This document shows, in pieces, positions 1 to 12,611 of a DNA stretch of 62,481 nucleotides. Numbering within the stretch: the first letter of the stretch is position 1; every line of letters begins with the position of its first letter. Source of the DNA: Acanthaster planci (taxonomy: Eukaryota > Echinodermata > Asteroidea > Valvatida > Acanthasteridae); NCBI RefSeq assembly GCF_001949145.1, contig NW_019091487.1, forward strand, positions 350,535 to 413,015. The letters run 5' to 3'. Position numbers and translations under genes: made by a program. The notes beneath the pieces were generated by a model. The model was given only the letters and a program-made list of their open reading frames with translations. It was not told the DNA's origin and did not search any database.

Positions 1-1041
1 ACCATTAAGGATAGTTGGGAGTGCATGGATTCTGAAATCAGCCCAGTGGAGGTAAAGAGGATTGAATGGCCTTACTTGGCAAAAGGGATGGCACGATTTA
101 ACTGCACATATGTGTTCCCACAACCTGTAGGTAGCTTGTCGCTGTAAACTGCCACAGGGTTTCCAGTTTAATTTCAGGGGCAGCACCTAATGGGCCACTC
201 TGGCTGAACAGGCATATTTTGCATTTGTAAGGTTAAGGGATCTTCCAGTAGAGCATCTAAGCCAGAAGCAAGCATCGCATCTGACTTCAGTGGATTACAA
301 TACATTTTTTGAAACTGTCATTTATGACTTGAATATACAGAGTAATTGCAACATTATCTGTTGGCAGGTCCTGTGAGCTTTCATGGTGGACACAAGATCA
401 AGAACAGTCCTTTTTCCTTACAGGTTAATGAAGACATTTTTAAAAATCAGTTGTTTTTCCTTATTATTTCTTTAGTAATTAACTTTCCCACTGTTTTCTA
501 AGTGTAGTTTTTTCTTCCAAATTCGTTCATGCTTTGTATGAAAAAGAAAAACGTTCTTACAATTATATTGAGTTTACAACTGTTGACTGCAGCATCCTTA
601 TGCCGACAGTGAAATCTGAGGACACTTCAGACCCAATTAGCTTCCACTCTGGTGAACACTCTAATTAAATCCAGCAATCAATATTTCTGTCCATCCATCT
701 TTTGTTACAGGTCCTAGTTCACACACCACAAATGGTCATCTTGTCTCAGGTGTGTAGCGTCACTTAGCAATGCAAAGAAACGAGCTAACTTACCAATACA
801 CGTGATGCGTTACTAACCAATTTCTTGATCAAAACGTTTGCCCTTTTGTTCCAAGCCATCTTTCATTCATAGTCAACAAGTGAACTTGACTTGTCATTTT
901 TTGAGTTAGCCGTACATGTATGGATTGGCTGTAACTGCTGTTACTTGTAGGTACCATTTTTAATTTACACGCATCTGGGGAGAGACACAAGTGAGATACA
1001 TGTACCTTGCTGTCAACACCACTGTCTCGATAAGAAGCAAC
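1..1041. other. Upstream flank of the lectin gene
   Basis: No coding sequence is recognised. The stretch is AT-rich, with no convincing TATA box or splice site that I could assign. The 5' untranslated region and promoter of the lectin gene presumably lie in the last few hundred bases. The lectin reading frame stays open back to an earlier ATG at 991, but the ATG at 1042 directly precedes the signal peptide. Confidence 0.4.
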
Positions 1042-1509
1042 ATGCATTCGTCACTTGTTACCGTTGCTATTTTGGCTAGTTGTTTTGTCCCCCAAGTCAA
1101 AGCCGGATGTCGACCATTGGGATCCCACTGTCCAGCAGGGTGGCATCTTTGGGGTGGCTCTTGCTACTTGTTGACAGAGTCCACCTTTGAGTGGTCCAGA
1201 GCTCGAGATGAGTGCAATAAGTTGGGTGGTATTCTGGTTGTCCCACGCTCTTTAGAAGAGAGTAATTTCGTCCAGGCATTGCTGCCAGGAGCTGGTGGGA
1301 TTTGGATCGACTGCAGTGACCTGGCCAACGAGGGAATTTGGGAGTGTAATGAAGGAGGAGTGGAGGTCAGCTACAGGAATTGGAAGCCAGACCAGCCTAA
1401 TGGAGTCACTGAGGGGTCTGATTGTGGTGCTATTCGTAACTACGTTTGGCATGATTTTGAATGCACATACATTTTCAATGCAGTCTGCAAGTACCCACCT
1501 CCTGCATAA
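1042..1509 (+). CDS. Secreted C-type lectin domain protein, apparently single exon
   Basis: Encodes 155 residues. Residues 1-22 form a signal peptide (hydrophobic MHSSLVTVAILASCFVPQVKA). The rest is one long-form C-type lectin domain. A Cys30-Cys41 pair flanks the opening PAGWHLWGGS, Cys58 and Cys149 would form the outer disulfide, and Cys128-Cys141 the inner one. An additional Cys91/Cys102 pair flanks the WID...GIWE core. The calcium/sugar site reads QPN (118-120) with WHD (136-138) instead of the usual WND. This resembles neither the classic EPN (mannose) nor QPD (galactose) set exactly, so sugar specificity is open. The likely role is extracellular glycan binding, perhaps in innate immunity, by family analogy. 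Start, domain and stop lie in one open frame with no intron needed. A start at 991 would put 17 extra residues before the signal peptide and is less likely. Confidence 0.85.
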   Translation: MHSSLVTVAILASCFVPQVKAGCRPLGSHCPAGWHLWGGSCYLLTESTFEWSRARDECNKLGGILVVPRSLEESNFVQALLPGAGGIWIDCSDLANEGIWECNEGGVEVSYRNWKPDQPNGVTEGSDCGAIRNYVWHDFECTYIFNAVCKYPPPA

Positions 1510-1739
1510 TCCAGAATCGATACTTGAGTCATGTGACTATACAGATAACTGACTCAGTCACCGAGAGCAAATGACTCAATCCCTCAGAACTTTCAACCCA
1601 ACTCTCAACTCAACTCAGACTCTTGAGATTCTAGTTCTTAAGCTGTGAAATACGATGACTTTATGAAAGACAGTTAAAAACCAACCTGCGTTCTCCAAGT
1701 TGGGGCCACTTTATGCCATTTTTTATCTTGTGGTTTCAA

Positions 1740-1745
1740 AATAAA
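1740..1745 (+). terminator. Poly(A) signal of the lectin gene
   Basis: AATAAA about 230 bases after the lectin stop codon, followed by AT-rich sequence. This is a normal 3'UTR length. Another AATAAA near 2289 is a possible distal alternative. Confidence 0.5.
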
Positions 1746-2540
1746 GGGCATGGCTACATGTAACTGATCCATTTTCAATTACAGTTTCAAATTCTGATGT
1801 GTGTAGTATCCAATTGTTCATTTCATAGACTGCATTAATGAAAAATCAACATTTTTTGGAACTCAGCTAACTTTTTTTCAGGATTGGCTTTAAAAGATAG
1901 ATATTGCTGTATTTGTGTGTAAACAACTACAGGTTTGAATGTTCTACCATAATTAAGTGAATTGTCTTTGTCAAAAATATTTTGGTAGAATTTTTAGGTG
2001 ATATATCGCAAGTTTTATTGTCACTGAATGTTATAGGTTAAAGTGAGCAGTTACATGTTTTCTTTACTGAAATGAAATTTTTCTGAAAGCACCTTAGACA
2101 CGTTGGAGTATTTTTGATTTGTGCATTGTTTGTAGCACAGGTGTATGTGTGTGTTTGGCACCACTATTGAAGTTTGATGTAAGCGAGCCAATTATTGCAT
2201 TTTAACAAATTGAAATTCATTGACTGCACAATGATAAATAGATTTTACAAATGCACACCTTTGTGAGATAATAGTTGCTTGATGTAGAATAAAATGAACT
2301 TCTACACAGTTTTGTTAAATCATTTCTGCTTGTATGCAGTGCTGGGCATATTTCACATCAAACCCAATTTGATGGCAGGAAATATTTTGAAATGAGGCCA
2401 GCAACATTTTTCTGTTGTCATATTAGTTCCCTTCTACATAATAACATTGGAGAAATAGTGATGAGTTGTGCTGGAAATGCATCAAACAGAAGTAGGAAGC
2501 AGGGTTATCATGACTGGGATCTTGAAATGAACCTGCACAA
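1746..2540. other. Intergenic, no gene seen
   Basis: AT-rich sequence between the lectin gene and the minisatellite. No long open frame and no recognised repeat. Confidence 0.5.
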
Positions 2541-2965
2541 CTCCACCCACCAAACCTAGGCTCCAACCCATCCTACCCTGCCTTACAAGTTGTCACAATA
2601 TCCAAACCCCAACTCACCCAGTCCCCAACTCACCCCATCCAACCAAGAATCCCAACTCTTCTCAATCACCAACCTGATCAACTCCACCCACCAAACCTAG
2701 GCTCCAACCCATCCTACCCTGCCTTACAAGTTGTCACAATATCCAAACCCCAACTCACCCAGTCCCCAACTCACTCCATCCAACCAAGAATCCCAACTCT
2801 TCTCAATCACCAACCTGATCAACTCCACCCACCAAACCTAGGCTCCAATCCATCTTACCCTGCCTTACAAGTTGTCCCAATATCCAAACCCCAACCCACC
2901 CAGTCCCCAACTCACTCCATCCAACCAAGTATCCCAACTCTTCTCCATCACCAACCTGATCAACT
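2541..2965. repeat. 141-bp minisatellite, three units
   Basis: The phrase CTCCACCCACCAAACCTAGG begins at 2541, 2682 and 2823, exactly 141 bases apart. Units 1 and 2 are almost identical and unit 3 carries more changes before decaying. The plus strand is built of C, A and T with very few G. Open frames in this block, such as 2872-3069, are repeat products and not genes. Confidence 0.9.
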
Positions 2966-3300
2966 CCAACCACCTCAACTCACCCCATCCAACCCCAATT
3001 TATCTCACCCAAACCCAATTCACCTCGCCCAGCCCCTCAACTCACCCCACCCAATCCAATTGTACCTAATAAACCCTCAACGCATTACTCCCCTCCCAAG
3101 TCACCCCATGCATCCACCCGCCTGACTCCATCTCACCCACACATTACCCCTATACTATCCAACCTGAAGCTAACCCAACCCCCACAAATCTCACCCTGTT
3201 TCATCCTTCCTCACCCATCATCTACCTGTGTCCTCAGTCCTGCCCTGTCCCGCCCACTGCAACACTCTATCCCCTCCCCCAGCACCATGAGGATAGAACC
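2966..3300. repeat. Degenerate C-rich, G-poor tract
   Basis: Continues the minisatellite vocabulary (CAACTCACCCCATCCAACC and variants) without a clear period. It looks like older decayed repeat units that share the strand bias. Confidence 0.6.
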
Positions 3301-6300
3301 ATCTTTACAGAGTTTGATTACAACACTCATATGCCAAGATGCATTCTTGACAAATTTGTCTTATCGGTCTTGTCATGTGTCTGTGTACTGGGGTAAATCG
3401 TATGGAGATCAAATGGAAGGAATGTTTGACTGTTGGTGACTGCTGCAGCAGTTGATGCATCTTCTCTACATCTTCATCAACCGAACATTTAAATACGTTA
3501 CCCCCCCCCTGAAAAAAACAGAAGGGTTCAACATTTCTACTGTCATTTTTCCCCTCCTGAAGGTCCTTTGAACCTCAAGGTCACAAAGATGGTATTGAAG
3601 ATGATGAAGAGATATTTTACGGCCTTATTCTGGCCCACTTGATTCACCAAGAGTGTGAGTAGATCAGTAAACTTTCATTGATTCTGTCTCCAACATAAAG
3701 GCATGTAAAGATTAGGGCAAACAAGAAATTCAAATTCCTTAGCGCTTTTGAAATGTTGAGAAATTGCTTTCGCTTTGAGATGCAAATTAATTCAGCGTTG
3801 TTTAAGTTGTAGGTTTTACGCTCGGTTGGGAGTGACAAAAATACCAAAATTAGGAGGGAAATCATATCTCACTGAAGGACTTCGTCAAAAATATAATGCA
3901 TTTATTGGCATCTTATACCAAATATGGAACTGAATGCATTCAGAATATTCATACACAGTTTTTTTTGGTTTCAAGAGTATGTTGTGTTAGTTGAAATATT
4001 CCAAAAATGTAGTATCTATAAAGCTTGGTTGCTGCTTTTCAACTACATGTATTTTCGAAAGTCAGGTAAAACTTGTCAGCCTGCTAGGCCACCTGTATAA
4101 TTTGGAGAACACTGTTTCTCTGAATGCTGAATGCCCCATTTTCAGTTGGAGGTTGAATGAGCAGATGCAATTTAATTGTGAAAAGCATCTACCATGAATG
4201 ATATGTAACTTAGCTTTCCTGTAATGCAGTAATGATCATCAGGAAGTAGGTAGAGCTCCATCCTGTTTATCATCAAGAGATGAACTCCGGCTCTGCATTA
4301 CTTTTTATGAGTTACCCAGACAGCTGTTACATTTTCTGAAATCAACTGCAGCTTTTCAAAACAAAAGTATCGGGGCAAGCGTGGCTCTGTGATGTGTACA
4401 AATTACTGAGAATGCTTTCCATGAGACCAGCCCTGTGAAGTAAATGATTGTTCCTGAGCTTTGTCTGCCCTTCCCCTGCCTATGAACATGCGTATCTCAA
4501 ATTGTAGATCCGATCAAGATTTGTATATAGAGTATGTGTCTTTCTGTACCCCGCCTAGAACACCCAAATTAGCAGATAATCAGTGATATTTAGATTTCTA
4601 CAAGTGGCAGATTTTTTCACAAATATTTTAATATGCGGACTATGATGAATTTATTTTTGCCTAATCACTCGAGATTTCAGACGGGCAACTGGAAGTCAAA
4701 TCATGTGACATGGTCCTGCCCGAGTTTTTCCTTTGGGATTTTTAAGAAGTAAACAAACAGTCTTGTTGTTTTACCCCCTCCCACCCAAAAACAAATTACA
4801 GATGCTGACTCTCTGCTCATGATGCCCAAAATGTACGGAAGGTGACTAAGTGGCAACCAAGGAAGCACAGAAGGTAAAAGTTGATCATACCTTTGAGATA
4901 GATTGTCTCCAAGATACATCACAGGCTCAGTGAGCAGGGGTAATACAGATGTAGTGCCTTGGGTACCAGTATGACTGGTAATGTATTATTGTCAGGGTTG
5001 GCCGATTTCAATCTGGAGTGTAAATCAATCATTTTTAAAGGGCAGGAAATGTTTCTATTTTTTCAGTAACTGTTGATTTGCTACTTTTTCCACATTCTAC
5101 AACTGGTTTGCTTATTACAAATGGTAAAACTCCTTCATACTTCAACAGTATTGATGAGATCTATGGGCTCTCGTACGTCAGCAGGAATTTTTGTTCAATT
5201 TGTACCATTTTCTTTGAAGGAAGTCAGCATGTTAAATTTCAGTGCATGATTCAGATAAGTTACCGGGTATAATTATGATTTAATTGAACTTGATTGAAAG
5301 TGTTAACATGGTGAATTATATTAGTGTAGATGTACATGCACATCTTTTCTCTTTTTTCATTGGAATTAGAAATGTTGGTCATTCGGCGGGGACAGTGACA
5401 CAATTCTGTGAACTCTAGTTTTGACATAACCTATTACCCAGTTTAAAACTTGCCTCCACTTTTAATAAAAGCAAAAACTAAAATCTGATTATATTTTCAA
5501 AAAATTGAATTCAATAGTTAAAACTCCAGGTATTTTTTGTTGTTAAAATTGAAGTTCTGTGTACTTCAAATTTTTGTTTCTTCTGTGTATCATGTTTTGA
5601 TTTGGCTGCCTTGTTTGGAATGTAATTTATGGTAAAGATTCTTTGTCAACTGTTCAAATTGGCATAAATCTTTGAACAAATGGCACAATTTGAAGGGATT
5701 CTGTGTATTTTGCTCCAGAATAACTTCAAAGGGGTTAATCTTGCATTGTTACATTTTCAGCTTAAAATAACTTCCAGTGGGGATAGTCTCGCTGTATTCA
5801 TATTTCCCCTCAAATCTTGCATTTGTAATGCTTTTGGCCACAAAATAACTTTCCCTCAATTTACCACTTCAGTTTTCCTAATTTGGACCCCGAATGATCT
5901 CAAATTCATTGTTTTTCACAAAACCTTACTGAAAACAAAGTTTTGAAATGATTAAAAGATTGCGTCTTAAAAAAGGCAATTCAAGGGGGCTTGGAGTGTA
6001 AGAAACATTTAGTAGGGAACAAACACCAAAATAATTCAACTTGCACAATCTTTGTGTTGCAAAACACTACAAAAATAGCTTTGTTAATTCTTACAAAAAA
6101 GGCTTTTACTCATGCTGAACAAAATATTTATAATAATGCTAGAAACAATGGAAGAGCACTTATTGCAGGGAGAAATTTAAAGACATGATCTGTATCAACA
6201 CACTCCAGTTAAACAGCAAGTTAATTACACATACACATGTACTTGTTCTGGTGTGCTACCAGACTCAACCTCTGTATGCATGATTTCATGCACAGAACAG

Positions 6301-9300
6301 GGACAACCTATGTGGCTGGAGGTCGACATGAAGATAGAAGACTTCTGGAGAGACTAAACAAGTGCTTTAGATATTCAATTTGACAGCTTGTTTGCAAGGC
6401 TAAGCCAGTTTATCTGAAAGTATTTCTGATCTGAAATGGCCCATTCAGTCAAATGGAATACATTGAAGTACTTCAGAATAAATTCCTGAATATTGAATTT
6501 TGAAATGAGGGACTTGTCCAACTCTCTGGTGGCGAGTTTTTGAAAGGTCAAAACGTAGTAATTTCAATTTCTCATTTTCAGAAGTTAAAATTGTACTCTC
6601 TAAAAGTGGACTGAAGGAGGATAGAATTTGAACAAATGAACACTGCTTTAAGCCTGAACACCAGTTTCATGTTGGTGAAAAGTAAGCATTTGCAGATTTA
6701 TATTTTTAAGAAGTGACTTTTAATCACTCTCATTAAATCCACACGGTGATAGCCCCATTAATTAGGGACACTTTGTGACATGCCTTGTTTAACGGGAGTG
6801 TGTCCATTTCTGCACAGCATATTTCTTTGTGCAGGCTGTTAACAAAGACTACACCTACTGGCCAAACTTGCCACAATTAATTACAGTCATTTTTTAACTT
6901 TCCATTTTCACCCACAGAAGACCTTTCCAAATTCGCGGCAAAAGTAAGCCCAAATATTTATTCACATTTGTACTCAGCAAGTACACGTATTCAAGACGCA
7001 AAACTTGTGAACAGTTTACTGCATTTGAAATTCCACCAATTATGCCGTGAACCTTTATAGAGGTCTTAATTTGCTCTGTTTTAGAATCAATTTTGTACAG
7101 GCCATTTACACAAGCAGACCTAAGCCTTTACAAAGCACCCTCTAGCAGTCACCAAAAAACATTCATGTGACTGTACTGGTAAATACATGTACATGTATAT
7201 CATGGAGACACTGAGAATGTTTCAGAAATGCACAACTTGCCTACACCTTCAGGCATCCATGCCAGATTTAAACTTGCTTTCAACACCTGTATAACTGTCC
7301 AACTGGCAAAAAAAGGAAAATAGCAAAAATAGAGATAGACACTAACAATTCCACAGCATCTCATGGAAATTACCCATGATGCACTGGTTTCTAACAATGC
7401 GTGTATGAGTTGGGTATCAACTCTTCACGTAAAACAACTGCGTCTTCTAAAGCACTGGCTGATTCCTAGACAATGAAACATGAGAAATTGACATTTAACA
7501 ATACATTATTTTCTTGATGAAAACAAAACTACATTTAATTTGTAAGCGATGAATGCAGTTTCTAAACACAAGTATTGATAATCTGCTAAGTTATCAAAAC
7601 AAAAAAATACAAAAATTAATGTTAAGCTGTTTTCAGTAGATCAAGGAACAAAAAGAATCTAATGATATAAGCCATTAGAGTGATATATATTAGTTACTGC
7701 AGAAATGCAGTCGAACCTTGTTAAGAAGAGGTCCTTTGGATGTTCAGATTACATTGTTTTAACAGGAACTTTGTATTACAGGCATGCAACTTTTCCTCAG
7801 ATCCCCAGATTTCCTTGTTTTCCACTTTGCTCTGTGCCACTGTAAATTGAAAAACACTGTACAAAGTTTTGTAAAGATTAGAATTTCCTCGTTTTTGTCA
7901 AAGTCCATACTCGGGAATGAAACAATGAAAAACAAATGATTGGGACCTCGACATTTCCTTGTAATAAGCAGAATTCTGTATCGACAGTGCTCTTAATGAG
8001 GTTCGATCATATTCCATATCCCTTCATAGAAAGTTGATCCTTGGAGAAATTGTCTGGCTCAAGGATTTGTCACATTGGGTGTAAAAACAACATTGTTACT
8101 GTCCCCCTCAACATCCCACGCTCGCCCCAACAAAAACAAACGATTTCAGTCCTTACTTGAAAAGAAGACAAGATTTGATGTTGTATACTACTAATGAATG
8201 AGTGATAGTTCCTCTTTGGTTTTCTCCTTCCTATTGTTGGAAGAAATCTTTGGTGCAAATCATTTCAACTGCTACAAAAGATGCATATACATGTTCCTTT
8301 CTCAAAAGTCAACAATGCCACAGTTTCCCAGTTTTGTCATGCTATCCCTAAAGAACAGTAATTTCTATTTATTTTAAATATATTGAACACTGAAGGTAAT
8401 TTTCAATATATGCTTTTGTGGATTTATGCACCATGTTACTGAATCCAAGCATCAAATAAGAAAAATACAGTTGACATGGCAACCAGTAGCCACAGCAACA
8501 TGTTGAACCACAATATACATAAGCCACATCCAAATAACTTGGCTACAGTACAGCGGCTGATAACACTCACATTAATATAATTCACAGCTTAGTGTGGCTA
8601 AGTCTGATTCCCATATATACGTGTGCTGTAGGCAGTTGTAGCCAAGTTGCTTAGACACAGCATATACACTTTACAAACATTATTCATTAGGTCTTATCAT
8701 ACCCTGTTAATTATTTATTTCTCAGTAATTTTCCTTGGAAGCTAGCTTTGTTTTTGAGCACTTTTTTTGCTAAATATTTCCACTTCTTTTAACAAAAAGC
8801 TTAAAGTTTCGTGAAGCTACCTTGACACAGTCTGAACCAATCATGGTGTGGGATGTATAGAAAGTGTGCATGTAACTTGTTAATATACGAGACATTCTGT
8901 GCTCGCACTATAACATGATTGTCACCTAGGGAAAATTAATTAATTGCTCTATTAAACCTACAAATTGACAAAAACACACACCAAAAAAAATCCCCTTCAT
9001 GTTGTATTCATCGTGTTTGTGCTATACTTTGAAAAAGGCAAATGCCACATTCCTTCCACAACTAAACGTAAATAAAATTGAAGGTTAAGTAGGAATTCAA
9101 CTGCTAACTGGGAAATGTGATTTTTATAGAATCAAGAATATTACATTACAATGTAGGCTTGAACATAAATAATAAAACACCTTTACCTCTACACTATGCC
9201 CTAATTGTCATAATTTAGGTTTTTCCCCTATAATCCATGATTGGCTAAATAAACACAGAATAATCAAACAAGTAAAACACCCAACCATCAACAATTCGAG

Positions 9301-10415
9301 AAATTTCAAATTCAAGGCAAGAAACGTGTGCAGTTAGTGGCTTTATAGAAGGAACAATCCATTTTTGAAGAACATTTTGAAATTGGACAAGTTGCCTTTT
9401 CATCTTTGCTTTTGCCTGATACATCCAGTACCTGGGATGGATGCTTACTATGATCATGCACTGCTCTTCTTGAAACACTTCAAATACAGCAATAAGCAGT
9501 TTGTCTCTTTTTCCCCCCAGAAAAAAAAATAGAAAAGCATCCAAAAACCACTCTATTGGCCAAAGTAGCGAGTAACTGATTTGTCCTCACATTGTTAGAC
9601 TTTCTTTAAAGTTTACAGGGAAAGGGATAAAGTGTGAAAAATGCTTAAATTATGCAAATCTATTTATGATTACATCACTGAAACAGGGGAATGATGCACC
9701 TACACAGAATAAAGCTGACTAGCATGCTATAGAGCGCCCTCTGTGGAATGTGAGCAAATCCCAGTAAGAATTCACTATAGCACGGCTTGATCCTAGTCCT
9801 ACATACTAAATGGCATAAGAAAAACACGTAGAGATGGTGTACTTTAAAATTTCATTTCACGGACCAAAAAAAAAAAAGAAAAGGAAACCAAAACGAGTGG
9901 TTCCATATTTCATACCATTTGCAGCATTGCAGACAATTTTTTTTTCTTTTTCATTCTTGAGCAGTGCTTTGTGGTTATGCATACTGGTAAGTCTTGACAC
10001 TTAACCTTTGACACCCAAAACTTATTCGCAACTTAAGTACTTCCAAAGTGTTTGAAACACTCGGGACAAGTTACATGCATTAACTACAACCACTGCCATT
10101 AACTAAGATAATTGATTACCTACTTTCACATACAAATTGTAAGTAGCAAAAACATGGTTGGTGTTCTTTGGTAAAACTATGCTAAAAATTTACAAAGACA
10201 AAAACAGAATGAAATCACTCCTACAATTCATTTAAAGAATTCAATGTAAGAAAACTGATTACGGAACAACATAAATCACAAATCCTTATGCATAAAACAT
10301 TACGAAAGCTATGATTCGTGCTCTGCATATCAACAGCAAGCCTGAACTTTATGGAAATGTCAAGGGATGATATACTCCCTAACTTTGGCCGAATGACCAC
10401 TAGTGATTGAAATAC
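3301..10415. other. Intergenic, no recognisable gene
   Basis: About 7 kb between the lectin gene and the convergent mucin-like gene. Open frames are short (100 residues or fewer), unrelated to any family I recognise and not supported by splice context. The sequence is AT-rich with homopolymer runs (C9 near 3504, A12 near 9868) and a small inverted repeat at 8536-8648. Confidence 0.5.
8536..8648. repeat. Small foldback sequence, possible MITE remnant
   Basis: AACTTGGCTACA at 8536-8547 is the exact reverse complement of 8637-8648, and an ACAGC/GCTGT pair extends the arms inward. The interior is AT-rich. No target-site duplication is evident, so mobile origin is only a guess. Confidence 0.35.
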
Positions 10416-10431
10416 TTTATTTTATTTTATT
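10416..10431 (-). terminator. Overlapping poly(A) signals of the mucin-like gene
   Basis: Three overlapping AATAAA hexamers on the minus strand (TTTATT at 10416, 10421 and 10426), about 160 bases downstream of the stop at 10591. They mark the mucin-like exon as 3'-terminal. Confidence 0.6.
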
Positions 10432-10457
10432 TTGGAAGGGGGGCGATAAGGATATAA

Positions 10458-10611
10458 TTGCATCAATAATCAAATCTCATCTAAAATCTTGAATCAATAA
10501 TCAATTCTCATCTAAAATCTTGAATCAATCAATTCTCATCTAAAATCTTGAATCAATGATCAATTCTCATCTAAAATCTTGAATCAATGATCAATTCTCA
10601 TCTAAAATCTC
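10458..10611. repeat. 31-bp tandem repeat spanning the mucin-like stop codon
   Basis: Five units of roughly 31 bases built on AATCAATTCTCATCTAAAAT; the third unit is three bases short. The array runs from the 3'UTR into the coding sequence. The last codons of the mucin-like frame and its TGA stop lie in the first unit as read on the minus strand. Confidence 0.9.
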
Positions 10612-12611
10612 CACAAGCTTTGCATTCGGATTGTGACCAGGTGTGAACCCGACCATTTCATTGCCCTTGAAGTCCAAAGGATGAAACACAGCAGGCTCCT
10701 CCAAGACTTCGACATCCGATAACGGCTGATGCTTGGGCCAAGATGCACCCTGATCAGCTGTTGATGCTGAAGTGGCTTGGGCAACATCTGCAGCGCCCTC
10801 CCTTGACTTATCAGACACCCGAGTTCCTCTAGGGACCGATTCCAGGACGCTTCCACCGCCATCATGAAGTGTTGCCTGCACCCTTGAACCTTCACTTGCT
10901 GTTGACGTTGACACACTGGCTGCCGTCACTACTGAGATGAAATCTACGTCTGTCTCATCATGTGACTCTCCAGACCCCTCTGATGATGAGGTTGTATCAG
11001 GAGACACGGTGATTGCAGAGGGTTGAGTAGGATGCATCTTGTCTTGTTGGAGCTGATTATCAGTCGGTGTTTGTGTTGACAATGGGGACAAACCACTGAT
11101 GTAATCTGGTGATGATATACCATCAGGTTCTCTGGTTCCCAGATCAGTTCCTTCTACAGTTTTAGAACTTATTGTTGAGATTCCAGGGTCCATTTTCAAA
11201 CTGGTCACAGTCTCCATTTGGGATGCCGAGGAAACCAGCCAGGATACAGTGGTGAATGGAAATTGGGGGTTGTATTCCAAGTCCACTTGGCTGCCAGATG
11301 CTTCCAGCAGGTGGTTGGAATCAATCGACTCAGATGACTGTTCACTGGGTTCATTAGATTTATGTGCAGGTTCCGATGACGAAGCCAATTCTGGAGTTGA
11401 GGTCATCCACTGTGGTCTGTTGCCTTTCCTGCTCTGGTCTTTTTGATTGTGAGTTGTGCCAATGTCCTCTGTGGTCAGATTCTCATGTCCTCCTGCGGGA
11501 TCATCTGACTGATGGACCTTTGAAGAGACGAGATTCGATGAGGGAATGCTGCTGCCACGGTGACTGGTAATCCCTAAAGTGAACACTGCCTCATCAACAG
11601 AATGCTGTGGTTTGTCTTGCTGGATTTCCTTGCTGAATGCTGTTGTAGTCCACTGCGATTTTGAAATACCTGAATCCTTTTGGCGATCAGACTTGTTCAG
11701 CGTGAACACGGCACCATCCGGGTTTTGAGGAGGTTCAGTGAACTCCTCATCTACAACAGGAATGCGAGTGGTTGTGACAAATGTGACACTTGCTGCTGAA
11801 ACTTCTGAATGGCCACCAGTTGGTTCACTGAGCAATTCAAGAGCTGTTGGAATCTCATTTCCAGATCCTTCTGTGTCAAGACTAAGATCCTTCCCAGGAG
11901 AGGCTGTTATGGATGGAGTCACAGCAGATGGATCATTTGTTTCCAAAGATGTACGTCTTGTAGGTGTGGGCATGTATGTCTCACTAGTTTCCAGAACTTC
12001 AGGACTCACTAATGTTTCTTTGGTTGATGGATTCCTGCTTGTGGGGATTTCAGTCCCAGATCCTTCCAATTCTTCTTTCATGTTTTGCCCCTCTGAAGTT
12101 GGTAGACTTGTGGATGTTGTGTACAAGAAATTGTCAGGTGTTGATATGATTGCAGGTGTATTTGTTATAGCTGTCAAACCTTCACTTAAAGGTGTGCTAA
12201 TTGAAGAAATTTCATTCCCAGATCCTTCAAATTCTTTGAGTTTCTCCAAGTTTGGAGTTGTAGATACGACAGAAGCCGCATGGGTTCTCAGAGGGGTGCT
12301 GGTGTGCGAGATGCTAGTTGTTTGTCTTTCAGAACTTGTGGACTTTCTTGCTGTTACAGGTAAGTTAAGTGTAGGAGCGGAAGTTTCAAACTGTTCCATT
12401 TCACTGGTTGGGTCAAAGGTTGACTGAACAGTGGGGTCAGAGGTCAAGGCAGGGAGCACCCACATAGGGGGGACAGTGGTGTGTAGGGGTTGGCTAGTGG
12501 GTGCTGCTTTAGTTGTCAGGTCAGAAGTTGCCGCGGTTGAAGTGGCGACCGACATAATTGGAGTGTCGCCGGGGCGATTTTCTTCGCTTGTTGAATTTCT
12601 TCCAGAGGTGG
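10591..12611 (-). CDS. Mucin-like, probable glycosaminoglycan-bearing core protein; terminal exon of a partial gene
   Basis: A single open frame of 672 residues from a candidate 3' splice site (pyrimidine tract TTTTTCTCTCAAG, exon beginning at 12611 in phase 1) to a TGA at 10591. An internal ATG at 12555 would give 654 residues, but no signal peptide follows, so an upstream exon is expected. The protein is rich in Ser, Thr, Pro and Glu, and I see no cysteine and no membrane segment. Numbered from that Met, five Ser-Gly sites sit in acidic context: EGSGNEI (Ser112), EGSGTEI (Ser166), EGSGNEI (Ser231), EASG (Ser420) and SEGSGE (Ser528). The first three head loose repeats of about 55-65 residues. 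Such sites are typical xylosylation sites for chondroitin or heparan sulfate, and the Ser/Thr clusters suit mucin-type O-glycosylation. It is probably extracellular. I do not recognise a named orthologue. It follows Sulf on the same strand, 5.6 kb downstream. Confidence 0.7.

Noticed and set aside
2872-3069. 65-codon Pro/Ser/Thr-rich open frame
   Set aside because: Translation of the C-rich minisatellite; no independent support.
11738-12427. 229-codon open frame on the plus strand
   Set aside because: It is the antisense shadow of the mucin-like exon. Its composition simply reflects the reverse of Ser/Thr codons, and it has no domain or start context.
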